Counted from the stretch's first letter, positions 43,424 to 53,282 are shown. The stretch is DNA of 53,672 nucleotides from Clostridium polyendosporum (GCF_018332455.1 NZ_BOPZ01000026.1:1-53672); one strand, 5' to 3'. Program-made: numbers and translations. Notes: generated from the letters alone by a model not told the origin.

Positions 43424-44824
43424 GTGATCAGAGTATATAACACTCTTACGAATAAGAAAGAAGAGTTCGTCCCAATAGTGACAGGTGAGGTCAAGATGTA
43501 TGTTTGTGGACCTACAGTATACAATTTCTTCCATATAGGGAACGGTAGAACTTTTATAGTATTTGATACAATAAGAAGATACTTTGAGTATAGAGGCTAC
43601 AAGGTAAAGTTTATTCAAAATTTTACAGATATAGACGATAAGATGATTAAAAAAGCTAATGAAGAAGGCACTACTGTTAAAGAGCTTGGAGATAAATATA
43701 TAAATGAGTATTACAAAGATGCTGATGCTCTTAATATAGAGAGGGCAACTGTTAATCCAAGAGCAACGGAATATATTCAGGAAATCATAGCCTTTGTAAA
43801 AGGGCTAATAGATAAGGGATATGCTTATGAAGTAAACGGAGATGTATATTTTTCAACAAAGAAATTCCAGAGCTATGGAAAACTTTCAGGACAAAATCTT
43901 GATGATCTTCAATTAGGAGCAAGAATAAATGTAGATGAAAGAAAGAATGATCCGATGGATTTTGCAATTTGGAAGGCGCAAAAACCGGGAGAGCCAGCTT
44001 GGAAGAGTCCATGGGGTATGGGAAGACCAGGATGGCATATAGAATGCTCATGTATGGTTAAAAAGATTTTAGGAGAAACCATTGATATTCATGCTGGAGG
44101 GTCAGATTTGGTTTTCCCACATCATGAAAATGAAATCGCTCAAAGTGAAGCTTTAAATGGAGAACCTTTTGCAAGATATTGGCTGCATTCAGCCTTTGTA
44201 AATGTGAATAATCAAAAAATGTCTAAATCTCTAAATAATTTCTTTACAGCTAGAGAAATATTAGAAAAGTATGATGCTGATATCATTAGATTTCTAATGC
44301 TTTCAGCTCATTATAGACAACAAGTTAACTTCAGTGAAGAACTTTTAGAGTCAGCGAAGGCTTCAGTTGAGAGATTATACAATGCAATAAGTAATCTTGA
44401 GCATCTTCTTGAAGAGGTTCAAAAAGAAGAGATGAGCGGTGAGGAAGAAGCTTACCTTAAGGAGTTAGTAAAGCATAGAGATAAGTATATTGAAAAGATG
44501 GATGATGACTTTAATACAGCAGATGCTATTACAGCTATTTTTGATTTAATTAAAGATATTAATACAAATATAAATATAGGATCTTCAAAGAGTGTTATAA
44601 AGGCTTCTCTTGAGCTTATAAGAGAGCTTGGTGCTCCACTTGGTATGCTCCAAAAGTCCACAAAAGAAAGTATCGAAGAGGAAATAGAAAGACTTATAGA
44701 ACAAAGACAAGAAGCTAGAAAGACAAAGAATTGGGCTCTTTCAGATAAGATAAGAGATGACTTGAAAGCTAGAGGAATAGTTCTTGAAGATACACCACAA
44801 GGTGTAAGATGGAAGAAAATATAG
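43424..44824 (+). CDS. cysS: Cysteinyl-tRNA synthetase
   Basis: 466 residues from the second GTG after AAGGAGG (the first GTG is only four bases away). It is class I: HIGN within [16 protein letters not shown], zinc ligands around CGPTVYN (Cys), CSCMV and HHENE, and KMSKS in [13 protein letters not shown]. The C-terminal DALR-like domain carries DDFNTADA and ends in WKKI. It charges tRNA-Cys, one copy of which is at 463 in this window. No cysE precedes it, unlike Bacillus. Confidence 0.96.
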   Translation: MIRVYNTLTNKKEEFVPIVTGEVKMYVCGPTVYNFFHIGNGRTFIVFDTIRRYFEYRGYKVKFIQNFTDIDDKMIKKANEEGTTVKELGDKYINEYYKDADALNIERATVNPRATEYIQEIIAFVKGLIDKGYAYEVNGDVYFSTKKFQSYGKLSGQNLDDLQLGARINVDERKNDPMDFAIWKAQKPGEPAWKSPWGMGRPGWHIECSCMVKKILGETIDIHAGGSDLVFPHHENEIAQSEALNGEPFARYWLHSAFVNVNNQKMSKSLNNFFTAREILEKYDADIIRFLMLSAHYRQQVNFSEELLESAKASVERLYNAISNLEHLLEEVQKEEMSGEEEAYLKELVKHRDKYIEKMDDDFNTADAITAIFDLIKDINTNINIGSSKSVIKASLELIRELGAPLGMLQKSTKESIEEEIERLIEQRQEARKTKNWALSDKIRDDLKARGIVLEDTPQGVRWKKI

Positions 44825-44877
44825 AAGTTTATTCATAAAAAAGTTTATAATTAAATTAGATTTTAAGAAATGCTAGA

Positions 44878-45074
44878 GGCAAATGTAACTCAGTCATAGA
44901 GGGGTAGCTTCGAGTGAACAATTATAATTTCCTTCTTGGTTAAAGGTGACTTCGTTAAGAAGGGCAACTGTTCCAACGATAGCTAGGGTTGGCCTTTAAG
45001 AAGTTAACAGCCGACAAGGAGAGAAATCTTTGTGGACCGAAGCGTACATCGAAGTGAATGAGTTACATTTTTTT
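44878..45074 (+). ncRNA. Candidate structured leader RNA upstream of proBA (unidentified class)
   Basis: About 190 nt closed by a perfect 12-bp stem: AAATGTAACTCA (44881-44892) with TGAGTTACATTT (45059-45070), followed by T-rich DNA. Inside are at least four further helices: CCTTCTT/AAGAAGG (44931 and 44957), CTGTT/AACAG (44968 and 45006), CCAAC/GTTGG (44973 and 44988) and ACAAGGA/TCTTTGT (45014 and 45027). Alternative pairings of GCTTCG with CGAAGC or of CTTCGA with TCGAAG exist. The last stem next to the T-run could act as a terminator controlling proB. It lacks T-box, lysine, TPP, SAM, ykkC and M-box signatures. Confidence 0.6.
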
Positions 45075-45097
45075 ACTTTCATTAGGGGGTGAGATTG

Positions 45098-46213
45098 TTG
45101 AGTAGATTTGAAAATATTAAAAGGATTGTAGTGAAAGTTGGTACTTCAAGTTTAACTCATGCTACAGGATTATTAAATTTAGTTAGAATAGAAAACTTGG
45201 TAAGACAGCTTACTGATATACATAATAGGGGAATTGAAGTAGTATTAGTTACTTCAGGTGCTATAGGGGCTGGTATTGGAGTATTAGGTTATAAAGAGAA
45301 ACCTAAAGCTATGCCAGAAAAGCAGGCTTGTGCAGCAGTAGGGCAAGTAGCTCTTCTACACATGTATCAAAAGTTATTTTCTGAATATGGAAAAATAACG
45401 GCACAAATTCTTTTGACTAGAGATGATATGAGTCATAGGCAGAGATTTTTAAATGCTAGAAATACTTTTTTTGCCCTTCTTGACTTAGGTGCAGTACCAA
45501 TTGTTAATGAAAATGATGCTATTTCTGTAGAAGAAATTAAGTTTGGAGATAATGATACCTTATCTGCTATGGTAGCTTCGTTAGTAGAAGCAGATCTTCT
45601 TATTATTTTATCAGATATAGATGGGTTATATGATTCTAACCCAAAAGACAATAAAGATGCAAAGCTTATAAAATTTGTTCCTAAGATAACTAAAGAAATT
45701 GAAGCAATGGCTGGTGGAGCCGGAAGTAGTTTAGGTACAGGTGGCATGGCAACTAAAATAAAGGCCGCAAAGATTTCAGTAGCTTCAGGAAGTTCCATGA
45801 TGATATTGAATGGATCAACTCCTAATGCGCTTGTAAGAGCTATCGAAGGTGAAGAAATAGGAACTCTTTTTCAAGGAGATGAATGTCCTCTAAAGAGAAG
45901 AAAACACTGGCTAGCATTTGAAGTCTTGCCTCAAGGCTATATTTATATAGATGAGGGAGCGGAACTGGCTATAAAAAATCACAAAAGCTTACTTGCAAAG
46001 GGTATAGTAAAAGTTGAAGGGAAGTTCGATGAAGGAGATCCTATAGCGATATTAAATATTAAGGGAGAAAAGTTGGCTCATGGTATTACCAGCTATAATT
46101 CTCAGGATTTAAGCAAAATCTTAGGTATAGAATCTAATAACATTGAAGAAGTTTTAGGTTATAAACATTATGACGAAGTAGTTCATAGAAATAATATGGT
46201 TATGGTATTGTAA
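45098..46213 (+). CDS. proB: Glutamate 5-kinase
   Basis: 371 residues from a TTG behind AGGGGGTGAG; another TTG is one codon earlier. An amino-acid kinase domain (about 1-255) opens [13 protein letters not shown]. It has [18 protein letters not shown] and [13 protein letters not shown], and the loop [11 protein letters not shown]-terminal PUA domain (about 275-365) is typical of the longer ProB form. It makes gamma-glutamyl phosphate, the first step of proline synthesis, and is feedback-inhibited by proline in relatives. It is followed 11 bases later by proA. The preceding structured RNA probably controls both genes. Confidence 0.96.
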   Translation: MSRFENIKRIVVKVGTSSLTHATGLLNLVRIENLVRQLTDIHNRGIEVVLVTSGAIGAGIGVLGYKEKPKAMPEKQACAAVGQVALLHMYQKLFSEYGKITAQILLTRDDMSHRQRFLNARNTFFALLDLGAVPIVNENDAISVEEIKFGDNDTLSAMVASLVEADLLIILSDIDGLYDSNPKDNKDAKLIKFVPKITKEIEAMAGGAGSSLGTGGMATKIKAAKISVASGSSMMILNGSTPNALVRAIEGEEIGTLFQGDECPLKRRKHWLAFEVLPQGYIYIDEGAELAIKNHKSLLAKGIVKVEGKFDEGDPIAILNIKGEKLAHGITSYNSQDLSKILGIESNNIEEVLGYKHYDEVVHRNNMVMVL

Positions 46214-46224
46214 GGAGGATGGTT

Positions 46225-47475
46225 ATGGATTATAGACAATATGTAATTTCTAAGGCAGAAAAAGCTAAAAGAGCATCAAGAGTTATGGCCACGTTAAGTA
46301 CAGATATTAAAGATAAGGCTCTTTTAAATATGGCCAAAGCTTTAAGAGATAATATTAATGATATAGTTGAAGCTAATAAGAGAGATTTGAAAAATGGAGA
46401 AGATAGAGGTGTTTCTAAGGCTCTGCTTGATAGATTAATGTTAAATGAAAAAAGAATACAGGAGATGGCTGTTGGATTAGAACAGGTAGTATCATTAGCT
46501 GATCCTGTTGGAGAAAGTTTAAGAGCATTTAAAACACCTAATGGTCTTCAAATAAATCAAATAAGAGTTCCTTTAGGAGTAGTAGGTATGATTTATGAAG
46601 CAAGACCAAATGTTACTGTAGATGCTGCTGCATTATGTATAAAAAGTGGTAATGCTTGTGTTTTAAGAGGTGGTTCTGAGGCTATTAACTCAAATGTAAA
46701 GATCAGTGAAATAATATCGAAGGCTGCTGAAGAAGCTGGATTACCAGAGGGAACAATAACTCTCTTAGATGTTACTGAAAGAGAAGCAGCAAATGCTATG
46801 ATGAGACTTAATGGATATATAGATGTTTTAATTCCAAGAGGTGGTGCTGGTCTAATCAATGCAGTAGTACAAAATGCATCTATTCCAGTTATTGAAACAG
46901 GAGTTGGAAACTGCCATGTTTTTGTTGATGAAACTGCAGATTTCAAAATGGCTGAGGATATAATAATAAATGGAAAGACTCAAAGACCTGCTGTTTGCAA
47001 TGCTATAGAAAACATATTAGTTCACGAAAAGATAGCAGACAACTTCCTACCGTTAATAAAAAAAGCTCTTCAAGATAAGGGTGTTGAACTTAGGGGATGT
47101 GAGAAGACTAGAGCTATAATAGCATGCGAAGAAGCGAGAGATGAGGATTGGGATACTGAATATCTTGACCTTATCATTGCAGTAAAAGTAGTTAAGGATA
47201 TAGATGAAGCTATAGAACACATATATAACCATGGTACTAAGCATTCGGAGTGTATCGTGACAGAAAACTATTTTAATTCTCAAAAGTTTTTAAGAGAAAT
47301 AGATGCTGCAGCTGTATACGTAAATGCTTCTACAAGATTTACTGATGGAGGACAATTTGGATTTGGAGCAGAGATAGGAATATCTACTCAAAAACTTCAT
47401 GCTAGAGGACCTATGGGTTTAAAAGAACTTACTTCATGTAAATATATAATTTATGGAGAAGGACAAATAAGATAG
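46225..47475 (+). CDS. proA: Gamma-glutamyl phosphate reductase
   Basis: 416 residues from the ATG six bases after AGGAGG. It is an aldehyde dehydrogenase-fold enzyme with the ProA signatures IYEARPNVTVDAAALCIKSG, the active-site cysteine stretch KTQRPAVCNAIEN, and the C-terminal VYVNASTRFTDGGQFGFGAEIGIST. It reduces gamma-glutamyl phosphate to glutamate semialdehyde with NADPH. It works with ProB in one operon; proC is not in the window. A good terminator follows. Confidence 0.97.
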   Translation: MDYRQYVISKAEKAKRASRVMATLSTDIKDKALLNMAKALRDNINDIVEANKRDLKNGEDRGVSKALLDRLMLNEKRIQEMAVGLEQVVSLADPVGESLRAFKTPNGLQINQIRVPLGVVGMIYEARPNVTVDAAALCIKSGNACVLRGGSEAINSNVKISEIISKAAEEAGLPEGTITLLDVTEREAANAMMRLNGYIDVLIPRGGAGLINAVVQNASIPVIETGVGNCHVFVDETADFKMAEDIIINGKTQRPAVCNAIENILVHEKIADNFLPLIKKALQDKGVELRGCEKTRAIIACEEARDEDWDTEYLDLIIAVKVVKDIDEAIEHIYNHGTKHSECIVTENYFNSQKFLREIDAAAVYVNASTRFTDGGQFGFGAEIGISTQKLHARGPMGLKELTSCKYIIYGEGQIR

Positions 47476-47579
47476 TAGTATAATTCATAATGAAAATTTT
47501 GAGTATAATCACTTGTAATGCTGGATAGTGTAGTTAATTGAAATTTTTGCAAATATATCATATAATTTTAAATAATTGG

Positions 47580-47610
47580 AATAAAGGCGGTGTATAACCG
47601 CCTTTATTAA
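47580..47610 (+). terminator. Terminator of the proBA operon
   Basis: AATAAAGGCGGT pairs perfectly with ACCGCCTTTATT around GTATA. The T-tail is short. Confidence 0.85.
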
Positions 47611-47690
47611 TAGCATGTATTGTATATCCGTTTATTTAAGTTAATGGTAAAAAACACATATTATTTTCATTATTGAGGGAGGAAAGCGTA

Positions 47691-49475
47691 ATGAAACGAA
47701 AGAAAGGAGTACATAAAAATAAGCGATTAGGTATTGTTATAGCTATTCTAACAAGTGTCTTTATTATTTTATTTGCACAACTTTTTAGAATAATGATAAT
47801 TAACAGATCATTCCTAGTTTCTCAAGGAGAAGAGCAATCTACTAAAGAGTTAATGGTAATGCCTAAAAGAGGAAGTATTCTTGATAGAAATGGAAATGAG
47901 CTTGCAGTAAGTGCAGATGTATATAAAGTAAGATTAGATTTGCAAAATCTTGATGAGTATTCAATAAAATATAAAAAATCAAAGGATATAATAGCTGATG
48001 AAATATCTAATGCTCTTAATTTAGATGTTGATAATGTTAGAAAATCAATGGAAAAGAAAAATGCAGTTGGAGGATATTTAAGAGATTTAGAGTTAGCAAG
48101 AAAGATAAAAAAAGAGGTAATAGATAAAGTAAAACAGTTAAGAAGCGATAAACAGTATTATTTTATGGTTATTGAAAATGATACTAATAGATATTATCCA
48201 AACAATAATTTTTTAGCCCATGCATTAGGTGCAGTTGATTCTGATGGTTCAGGGCTATTGGGGTTAGAAAAGTATTATGATAAAGACTTAACAGGGGTTC
48301 CTGGAATTAAGATTTCAGAGGTAGATAGAATATCTCAGGAATTACCATATGATGATCCTATATCTACTCAACCTATTAATGGTAAGAATATTACTCTTAC
48401 AATTGATGCAAGTATACAATTTATTGCAGAAAAAGCAGCAGAAAAAGCAATGGAAGATACTAAAGCAAAAGGAGTTAGTATTATAGTTACGGATCCCAAA
48501 AGTGGAGAAATTTTATCTATGGTTAATAAACCAGATTTTAATCCTAATGACCCACGAAAAGGTGTGAAAACTAGTGATGAATTACATCAGCTTTGGAGAA
48601 ACTGGGCCGTCAATGATGCTGTTGAGCCAGGCTCTACCTTTAAGATAGTAACTACTGCAGCTGCCTTAGAAGAAGAGCTTACCTATAAAGATGATCAATT
48701 TTATGATAAAGGATATATCATAATAGATGGCGTTGCAATAAATTGCTGGAAACCTGGAGGACATGGTCAAGAAAATTTGGTAGATATTCTAAAAAATTCA
48801 TGCAATCCAGGATTTATTGAACTTGGAAAAAGGTTAGGTAAGGAAAAACTAAATGAGTATATAAACAAATTTGGATTTGGTAATCCTGTTGGAATTGATT
48901 TACCGGGAGAAACAAGTGGAATAATTAAACCAACAAATAAGATGAGTAATGTAGACTTAGCTACTATATCTTTCGGACAAGCTGATGCTGCTTCAATGGT
49001 TCAGCTGATTGCTGCCTTGAATACAGTAATGAATAATGGAGTGTATACTACTCCCCATTTAATGAAAAGTATGTCAAGTGTTGGCCAGGATGGAAATAGC
49101 AATGTAGTGCAGACATATCAAGACAAGAATGTAAGGCAGGTTATAAGTGAAAAGACAGCAAATGAATTGGCTGGATATCTTGAACAAGTAGTTTCAACTG
49201 GTTCTGCAAAAGCAGCATATATTGAAGGGTATGGTATAGCTGGGAAAACAGGGACCGCTGAAAAGGCTAATATAGGTGGGAAGGGATATTCAGAAGGAAA
49301 GTATGTAGCTTCATTTGTAGGAGCAGCACCATACGATGACCCTAAGGTGAGTTTGTTGATTGCTATTGATGAACCTAAGGGCCAATACTTCGGAGGAGAT
49401 ATTGCTGCACCTGTAGCAAAGGATTTATTTGAACAAATATTTAAAGAGATGTCTTTTAAACCAGTTAAAAATTAA
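47691..49475 (+). CDS. Class B penicillin-binding protein (FtsI/SpoVD-like transpeptidase)
   Basis: 594 residues from the ATG after GGGAGGAAAG. A short basic cytoplasmic tail is followed by one membrane anchor (about 14-36), the pedestal domain with KRGSILDRNGNELA, and the transpeptidase domain. The motifs are STFK (Ser315 nucleophile), SCN (370-372) and KTGT (519-522). It cross-links peptidoglycan on the outer membrane face. There are no C-terminal PASTA repeats, unlike Bacillus SpoVD and Pbp2B, so a division or sporulation role cannot be assigned from the sequence. It is a single gene with its own spacer on both sides. Confidence 0.9.
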   Translation: MKRKKGVHKNKRLGIVIAILTSVFIILFAQLFRIMIINRSFLVSQGEEQSTKELMVMPKRGSILDRNGNELAVSADVYKVRLDLQNLDEYSIKYKKSKDIIADEISNALNLDVDNVRKSMEKKNAVGGYLRDLELARKIKKEVIDKVKQLRSDKQYYFMVIENDTNRYYPNNNFLAHALGAVDSDGSGLLGLEKYYDKDLTGVPGIKISEVDRISQELPYDDPISTQPINGKNITLTIDASIQFIAEKAAEKAMEDTKAKGVSIIVTDPKSGEILSMVNKPDFNPNDPRKGVKTSDELHQLWRNWAVNDAVEPGSTFKIVTTAAALEEELTYKDDQFYDKGYIIIDGVAINCWKPGGHGQENLVDILKNSCNPGFIELGKRLGKEKLNEYINKFGFGNPVGIDLPGETSGIIKPTNKMSNVDLATISFGQADAASMVQLIAALNTVMNNGVYTTPHLMKSMSSVGQDGNSNVVQTYQDKNVRQVISEKTANELAGYLEQVVSTGSAKAAYIEGYGIAGKTGTAEKANIGGKGYSEGKYVASFVGAAPYDDPKVSLLIAIDEPKGQYFGGDIAAPVAKDLFEQIFKEMSFKPVKN

Positions 49476-49582
49476 AATTAACCTTAAGTAAAGATAACTA
49501 ACTTTAATATTTAATCAATTCAGTTATGAAGTTGATTATTTATAGATATAAAAATCTAATGTTTGATAAATTTTTCAAAAAG

Positions 49583-49620
49583 TATCCTCCACCAAACAAT
49601 TATTTGTTAGATGGAGGATA
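49583..49620 (+). terminator. Hairpin after the PBP gene
   Basis: TATCCTCCA pairs with TGGAGGATA, with an inner AACAA/TTGTT helix. A T-run is weak (TTTAAATT), so it is a probable terminator only. Confidence 0.6.
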
Positions 49621-49735
49621 TTTAAATTATAGGTGAATTATGATAAAGTATGTTTTGGGTTGATTTCTGGAATGAATTAATTGTTAAATTAGTTTATTTT
49701 AAACTGGATATAATTAAAAATAAAAGGAGAAATAT

Positions 49736-50149
49736 ATGCTTGACAGTCTATTGTATAAATCTTTTTCTAAAGAAGAAGCTATAAGACTTAATCCGTTACA
49801 ATTAGCATTGGTGGGAGATGCTGTTTATGAGGCTTTTATTAGAAACTATATTTTAAGTACAAATACCCAGCTTTCAGCACATAAAGTTCATTTAAAGGCA
49901 ATTTCTTTTGTAAAGGCACATGCTCAAAGTGAAATAATAAAAGTTTTAGAGGAACAATTAACAGAACAAGAGTTTTCTATATACAAAAGAGGAAGAAATG
50001 CTAAATCTTCTACCGTGCCTAAAAATGCAGATGTTAGAGAATATAGAGCGGCAACGGGGTTTGAAGCACTTATTGGGTATTTGTTTTTAATAAATGAAAA
50101 GGAAAGATTAAGAGAAATTCTATTAAAGTGCATTAATATTAATGATTAA
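49736..50149 (+). CDS. mrnC: Mini-ribonuclease III (MrnC)
   Basis: 137 residues, a lone RNase III catalytic domain without the dsRNA-binding domain. The signature NPLQLALVGDAVYEAFIR (20-37) replaces the usual ERLEFLGDAVL helix. A later EYRAATGFEALIGYLFL supplies the second acidic cluster. In Bacillus MrnC matures 23S rRNA ends, and the rRNA gene in this window is a natural substrate. It starts at ATG behind AAAGGAGA and is followed by thyX 15 bases later, in the standard cysS-mrnC-rlmB neighbourhood. Confidence 0.94.
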   Translation: MLDSLLYKSFSKEEAIRLNPLQLALVGDAVYEAFIRNYILSTNTQLSAHKVHLKAISFVKAHAQSEIIKVLEEQLTEQEFSIYKRGRNAKSSTVPKNADVREYRAATGFEALIGYLFLINEKERLREILLKCININD

Positions 50150-50164
50150 GGGGGGAGTTAAAAA

Positions 50165-50905
50165 GTGTCATTAAAGGTTAAACTTATACAGTATACACCA
50201 GAGCCAGAAAAAACTATAGCAGCTGCTGCTAAGCTATGTTATAGTGCTGTTGGAGTAGAAGGAATAATGGAAAATCTTACAGAGGAAAATACAGAAAGAT
50301 TTCTTAATATGTTGATGTCATTTGGTCATGAGTCACCTGTTGAACATGTATCTTTTACTTTTGCTGTAGAGGGAGTTTCTAGAAGTTTAAGTCATCAGCT
50401 TGTAAGACATAGAATTGCTTCGTATTCCCAACAGAGTCAAAGATACGTGAAGTTGGATCAATTTGAATACATAATACCTCCAGATATAGAAAATGATTTA
50501 AAGGCAAGAGAAGTATTCATAAAGGCTATGAAGGAAAGTCAAAGGGCATACGATGAACTAACTAATATATTAAAGAAAAAGCATATAGAAAATGGAATAG
50601 ATGAAAAGTCTGCAGAAAAAAAAGCTATTGAAGATGCTAGATATGTATTTCCAAATGCGTGTGAAACAAAAGTTGTATTTACAATGAATGCAAGAAGTCT
50701 TTTGAATTTCTTTCATCATAGATGTTGCCACAGAGCACAATGGGAGATAAGGGATATGGCAGATAAGATGCTTGACGAAGTTAGAAGTATAGCTCCTACA
50801 TTATTTAAATATGCAGGTCCAAGTTGCCTTCAGGGTCCTTGTCCAGAGGGGAAAATGACTTGTGGTAAAATTGTTAAGGTTAGAGAAAAGTATTTAACAA
50901 GATGA
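50165..50905 (+). CDS. thyX: FAD-dependent thymidylate synthase
   Basis: 246 residues. The diagnostic motif RHRxxSxxxxSxR is present as [13 protein letters not shown] (81-93). ThyX makes dTMP from dUMP using FAD and methylene-folate, without needing dihydrofolate reductase, which suits anaerobes. Further family features are [13 protein letters not shown] and the C-terminal [15 protein letters not shown]. It starts at GTG behind AGGGGGGAG. It lies between mrnC and rlmB, an insertion relative to Bacillus. Its product feeds the kinase encoded by tmk at 6724. Confidence 0.97.
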   Translation: MSLKVKLIQYTPEPEKTIAAAAKLCYSAVGVEGIMENLTEENTERFLNMLMSFGHESPVEHVSFTFAVEGVSRSLSHQLVRHRIASYSQQSQRYVKLDQFEYIIPPDIENDLKAREVFIKAMKESQRAYDELTNILKKKHIENGIDEKSAEKKAIEDARYVFPNACETKVVFTMNARSLLNFFHHRCCHRAQWEIRDMADKMLDEVRSIAPTLFKYAGPSCLQGPCPEGKMTCGKIVKVREKYLTR

Positions 50906-50958
50906 TGAAAGTATAATTTTTTAAAGTTCTAAAACTTAAAGATTAGGAGATGACAAAT

Positions 50959-51954
50959 ATGAGTCAAAAAGGTGGAAAATTCACAAAAGAATATGAAGGA
51001 AAAAAGACTGGAAGGTTTACAAGAAACAATGAAGATAGAAAGAATACTAGGTTCACAAGAAGTAACGAGGATAGAAGAAGTGAAAGATTTACAAAAAATA
51101 ATGAGGATAGAAAAAGTGAAAGATTTACAAAAAATAATGAGGATAGAAAAAGTGAGAGATTTATAAAAGGTCATGAAGGTAATGAAGTTAATGAAACTAG
51201 ACCAGTAAGAGAAGATATAGTTGAGGGCAGAAATGCTGTTATAGAAACTTTGAAGTCAGATAGAACTATAGAACAAATTTTTGTTGCTAAAGGTAACATG
51301 GAAGGATCTATAAATAAAATTTTAGGAATGGCTAAAGATAAGGGGATAGTCATTAAAGAAGTTGATAGAAAGAAGTTAGACTTTTTAAGCGAAACTGGAG
51401 CCCATCAAGGAGTTGTTGCCATGATTACTCCTTTTAAATACTCATCTGTTGAAGATATTTTAGGTTTAGCAAGCGAAAGGGAGGAAGCTCCTTTTATAAT
51501 TATACTTGATGAGTTAGAAGATCCGCATAATCTTGGTTCAATCATCAGAACTGCAGAGCTTTGTGGAGTCCACGGTGTAATTATTCCGAAGAGAAGAAAT
51601 GTAGGCGTAACCTCCACAGTATACAAATCTTCAGCTGGTGCAGTTGAACATATGAAAATTGCAAAGGTAACTAATATAAATATTATTATTGATAAGTTAA
51701 AAGAACAGGGTGTATGGGTTTATGGTGCAGATATTGATGGAGAAGAATATTGCTATAATACTAATTTTGGAGGACCTTGTGCTTTAGTTATAGGCAGTGA
51801 AGGAAAGGGTATGTCAAAACTTACTAAGGAAAAATGTGATAAACTTGTAAAAATACCTATGGTAGGAAAAATAAACTCTTTAAACGCTTCTGTTGCTGGT
51901 GGTATAATGATGTATGAGGTATTAAAATCAAGAATTGATAAAAAAATGCAATAG
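50959..51954 (+). CDS. rlmB: 23S rRNA Gm2251 2'-O-methyltransferase with repeat-rich N-terminus
   Basis: 331 residues from the ATG nine bases after AGGAG. The C-terminal ~245 residues are a normal SpoU/TrmH methyltransferase: substrate-binding domain from REDIVEGRNAVIETL, then the knotted core with LDELEDPHNLGSIIRTAE, VIGSEGKGM and KIPMVGKINSLNASVAGGIMMYE. It should 2'-O-methylate a guanosine of 23S rRNA. The first ~75 residues are unusual: four 12-residue repeats of the form RFTKNNEDRKSE, highly charged and probably disordered. RlmB proteins normally begin close to the EDIVEGRNAV stretch. Confidence 0.93.
   Translation: MSQKGGKFTKEYEGKKTGRFTRNNEDRKNTRFTRSNEDRRSERFTKNNEDRKSERFTKNNEDRKSERFIKGHEGNEVNETRPVREDIVEGRNAVIETLKSDRTIEQIFVAKGNMEGSINKILGMAKDKGIVIKEVDRKKLDFLSETGAHQGVVAMITPFKYSSVEDILGLASEREEAPFIIILDELEDPHNLGSIIRTAELCGVHGVIIPKRRNVGVTSTVYKSSAGAVEHMKIAKVTNINIIIDKLKEQGVWVYGADIDGEEYCYNTNFGGPCALVIGSEGKGMSKLTKEKCDKLVKIPMVGKINSLNASVAGGIMMYEVLKSRIDKKMQ
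51013..51156 (+). repeat. 36-bp in-frame tandem repeat in rlmB, 4 copies
   Basis: Units start at 51013, 51049, 51085 and 51121. The last two are nearly identical at the DNA level (one difference), a sign of recent expansion. A fifth partial unit follows at 51157. Confidence 0.93.
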
Positions 51955-51969
51955 AAGTAGAGTGATAGT

Positions 51970-52479
51970 GTGAAAATCATTTTTATTGATGGATATAATG
52001 TTATTAATAGTTGGCCTACATTAAAGAAAATAAAGGATTTTAGCTATGAGTCTGCTAGGCAGCAGCTCATAGACACCCTTCAAAATTACGCAAGCTTTAA
52101 CCTGTGCAAGGTAGTAGTAGTTTTTGATGCACATAAGGTTGGTGGAAATATGGAAAAAAGGGATGAATTTGAATACATTACCGTTATTTTTACTAAAGAT
52201 GGTGAAACCGCTGATGCTTATATTGAGAAAACAGTCAATAACATTGGTAAGAAGGTTGAAGTAGTTGTCGTAACTTCTGATTGGTTAGAACAACAGACCA
52301 TATTCCAAAGAGGAGCAGTTAGGATGTCTTCTATTGAATTTTATCATGAGGTGATAAAGGTGGAAGCGAAGATAAGAAAAAACACTGAAAAAAGCTCAAT
52401 AGGTAACAAAAATTTACTTGAAGATAGCCTGGATAAAAATATACTAGAAAAGCTTGAGAAAATACGAAGGAGCCATTGA
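51970..52479 (+). CDS. rae1: Rae1/YacP, NYN-domain ribosome-associated endoribonuclease
   Basis: 169 residues. It opens KIIFIDGYNVINSWP, the NYN (PIN-like) signature with the first metal-binding Asp. Later acidic residues include VVFDAHKVGG, GETADAYIE and VVTSDWLEQ. In Bacillus, Rae1 enters the ribosomal A site and cuts mRNAs being translated. The last ~40 residues are a charged, probably helical tail. It starts at GTG and follows rlmB closely, as in Bacillus, and precedes sigH. Confidence 0.93.
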   Translation: MKIIFIDGYNVINSWPTLKKIKDFSYESARQQLIDTLQNYASFNLCKVVVVFDAHKVGGNMEKRDEFEYITVIFTKDGETADAYIEKTVNNIGKKVEVVVVTSDWLEQQTIFQRGAVRMSSIEFYHEVIKVEAKIRKNTEKSSIGNKNLLEDSLDKNILEKLEKIRRSH

Positions 52480-52550
52480 TAACTTGACTTGATTAGTTTT
52501 ACTGTTTTATAATTATTAAGAAATGGCAGGAGTTTTTTGGGGGGGATAAG

Positions 52551-53189
52551 GTGGAGAAGAGAGGTAATGATAATAGCTTTGGTAAATTTAAAGATTTATC
52601 TGACGAAAAAGTAGTAATTGAAGCAAAAAGTGGAAATACTAAAGCTCAGGAGTATTTAATAAGTAAATATGAAAACTTTGTAAAAACTAAGGCTAAATCT
52701 TACTTTCTTATTGGAGCTGATAAGGAGGATATTTATCAAGAAGGAATGATTGGTCTGTATAAGGCTATCAGAGATTTTAACCCAGATAGACTTACCTCTT
52801 TCAAAGCATTTGCAGAGTTATGTGTTACAAGGCAGATTATAACTGCTATTAAGACTGCAACAAGACAAAAACACATACCTCTCAATACTTATATTTCATT
52901 AAATAAACCGATTTATGAAGAAGAATCTGATAGAACACTTTTAGATGTACTGGCAGGACTCAAGATCACAGATCCAGAAGAACTTGTTATAAGTAAAGAA
53001 GAAATGATGCATATAGAAAAAGAAATAGGCAGAGTGTTATCAAGTTTAGAAATGGAAGTGCTTATGTCTTACCTTGATGGTAAGTCTTATCAAGAGATTG
53101 CCTGCGATTTAGATAGGCATGCAAAATCAATTGATAATGCACTTCAGAGAGTTAAAAGAAAGTTAGAAAAATGTTTAAATATTAAATAA
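52551..53189 (+). CDS. sigH: RNA polymerase sigma factor SigH
   Basis: 212 residues of the sigma-70 family. Region 2 includes ADKEDIYQEGMIGLYKAIRDF and AFAELCVTRQIITAIKTATRQKHIPLN. Region 4 ends the protein with SYQEIACDLDRHAKSIDNALQRVKRKL. In Bacillus and Clostridium SigH starts sporulation, being required for spo0A and other early genes. It starts at GTG, preceded by a run of seven G. Position before tRNA-Thr and tuf agrees with the usual order; rpmG-secE-nusG would lie beyond tuf, outside the window. Confidence 0.96.
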   Translation: MEKRGNDNSFGKFKDLSDEKVVIEAKSGNTKAQEYLISKYENFVKTKAKSYFLIGADKEDIYQEGMIGLYKAIRDFNPDRLTSFKAFAELCVTRQIITAIKTATRQKHIPLNTYISLNKPIYEEESDRTLLDVLAGLKITDPEELVISKEEMMHIEKEIGRVLSSLEMEVLMSYLDGKSYQEIACDLDRHAKSIDNALQRVKRKLEKCLNIK

Positions 53190-53208
53190 TTTATAAATAC
53201 AAAAAATA

Positions 53209-53237
53209 TTGACAAAGAAATACATTGGTAGTAAACT
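53209..53237 (+). promoter_or_regulatory. Promoter of tRNA-Thr and tuf
   Basis: TTGACA (53209-53214) and TAAACT (53232-53237) are 17 bp apart, 46 bases before the tRNA. No terminator separates the tRNA from tuf, so both are probably on one transcript. Confidence 0.7.
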
Positions 53238-53282
53238 TAATAATTGGTATAAGTTATATATCAATTATTAATTACATAAATT

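Noticed and set aside
44878-45074. T-box or lysine riboswitch upstream of proB
   Set aside because: No GGTGGNACCGCG T-box core is present, and the conserved lysine-riboswitch 3' region is not seen despite a weak AGAGG start.
50929-51174. Leftward 81-residue hydrophobic repeat protein opposite rlmB
   Set aside because: It is only the antisense reading of the 36-bp in-frame repeats of rlmB and has no ribosome-binding site.
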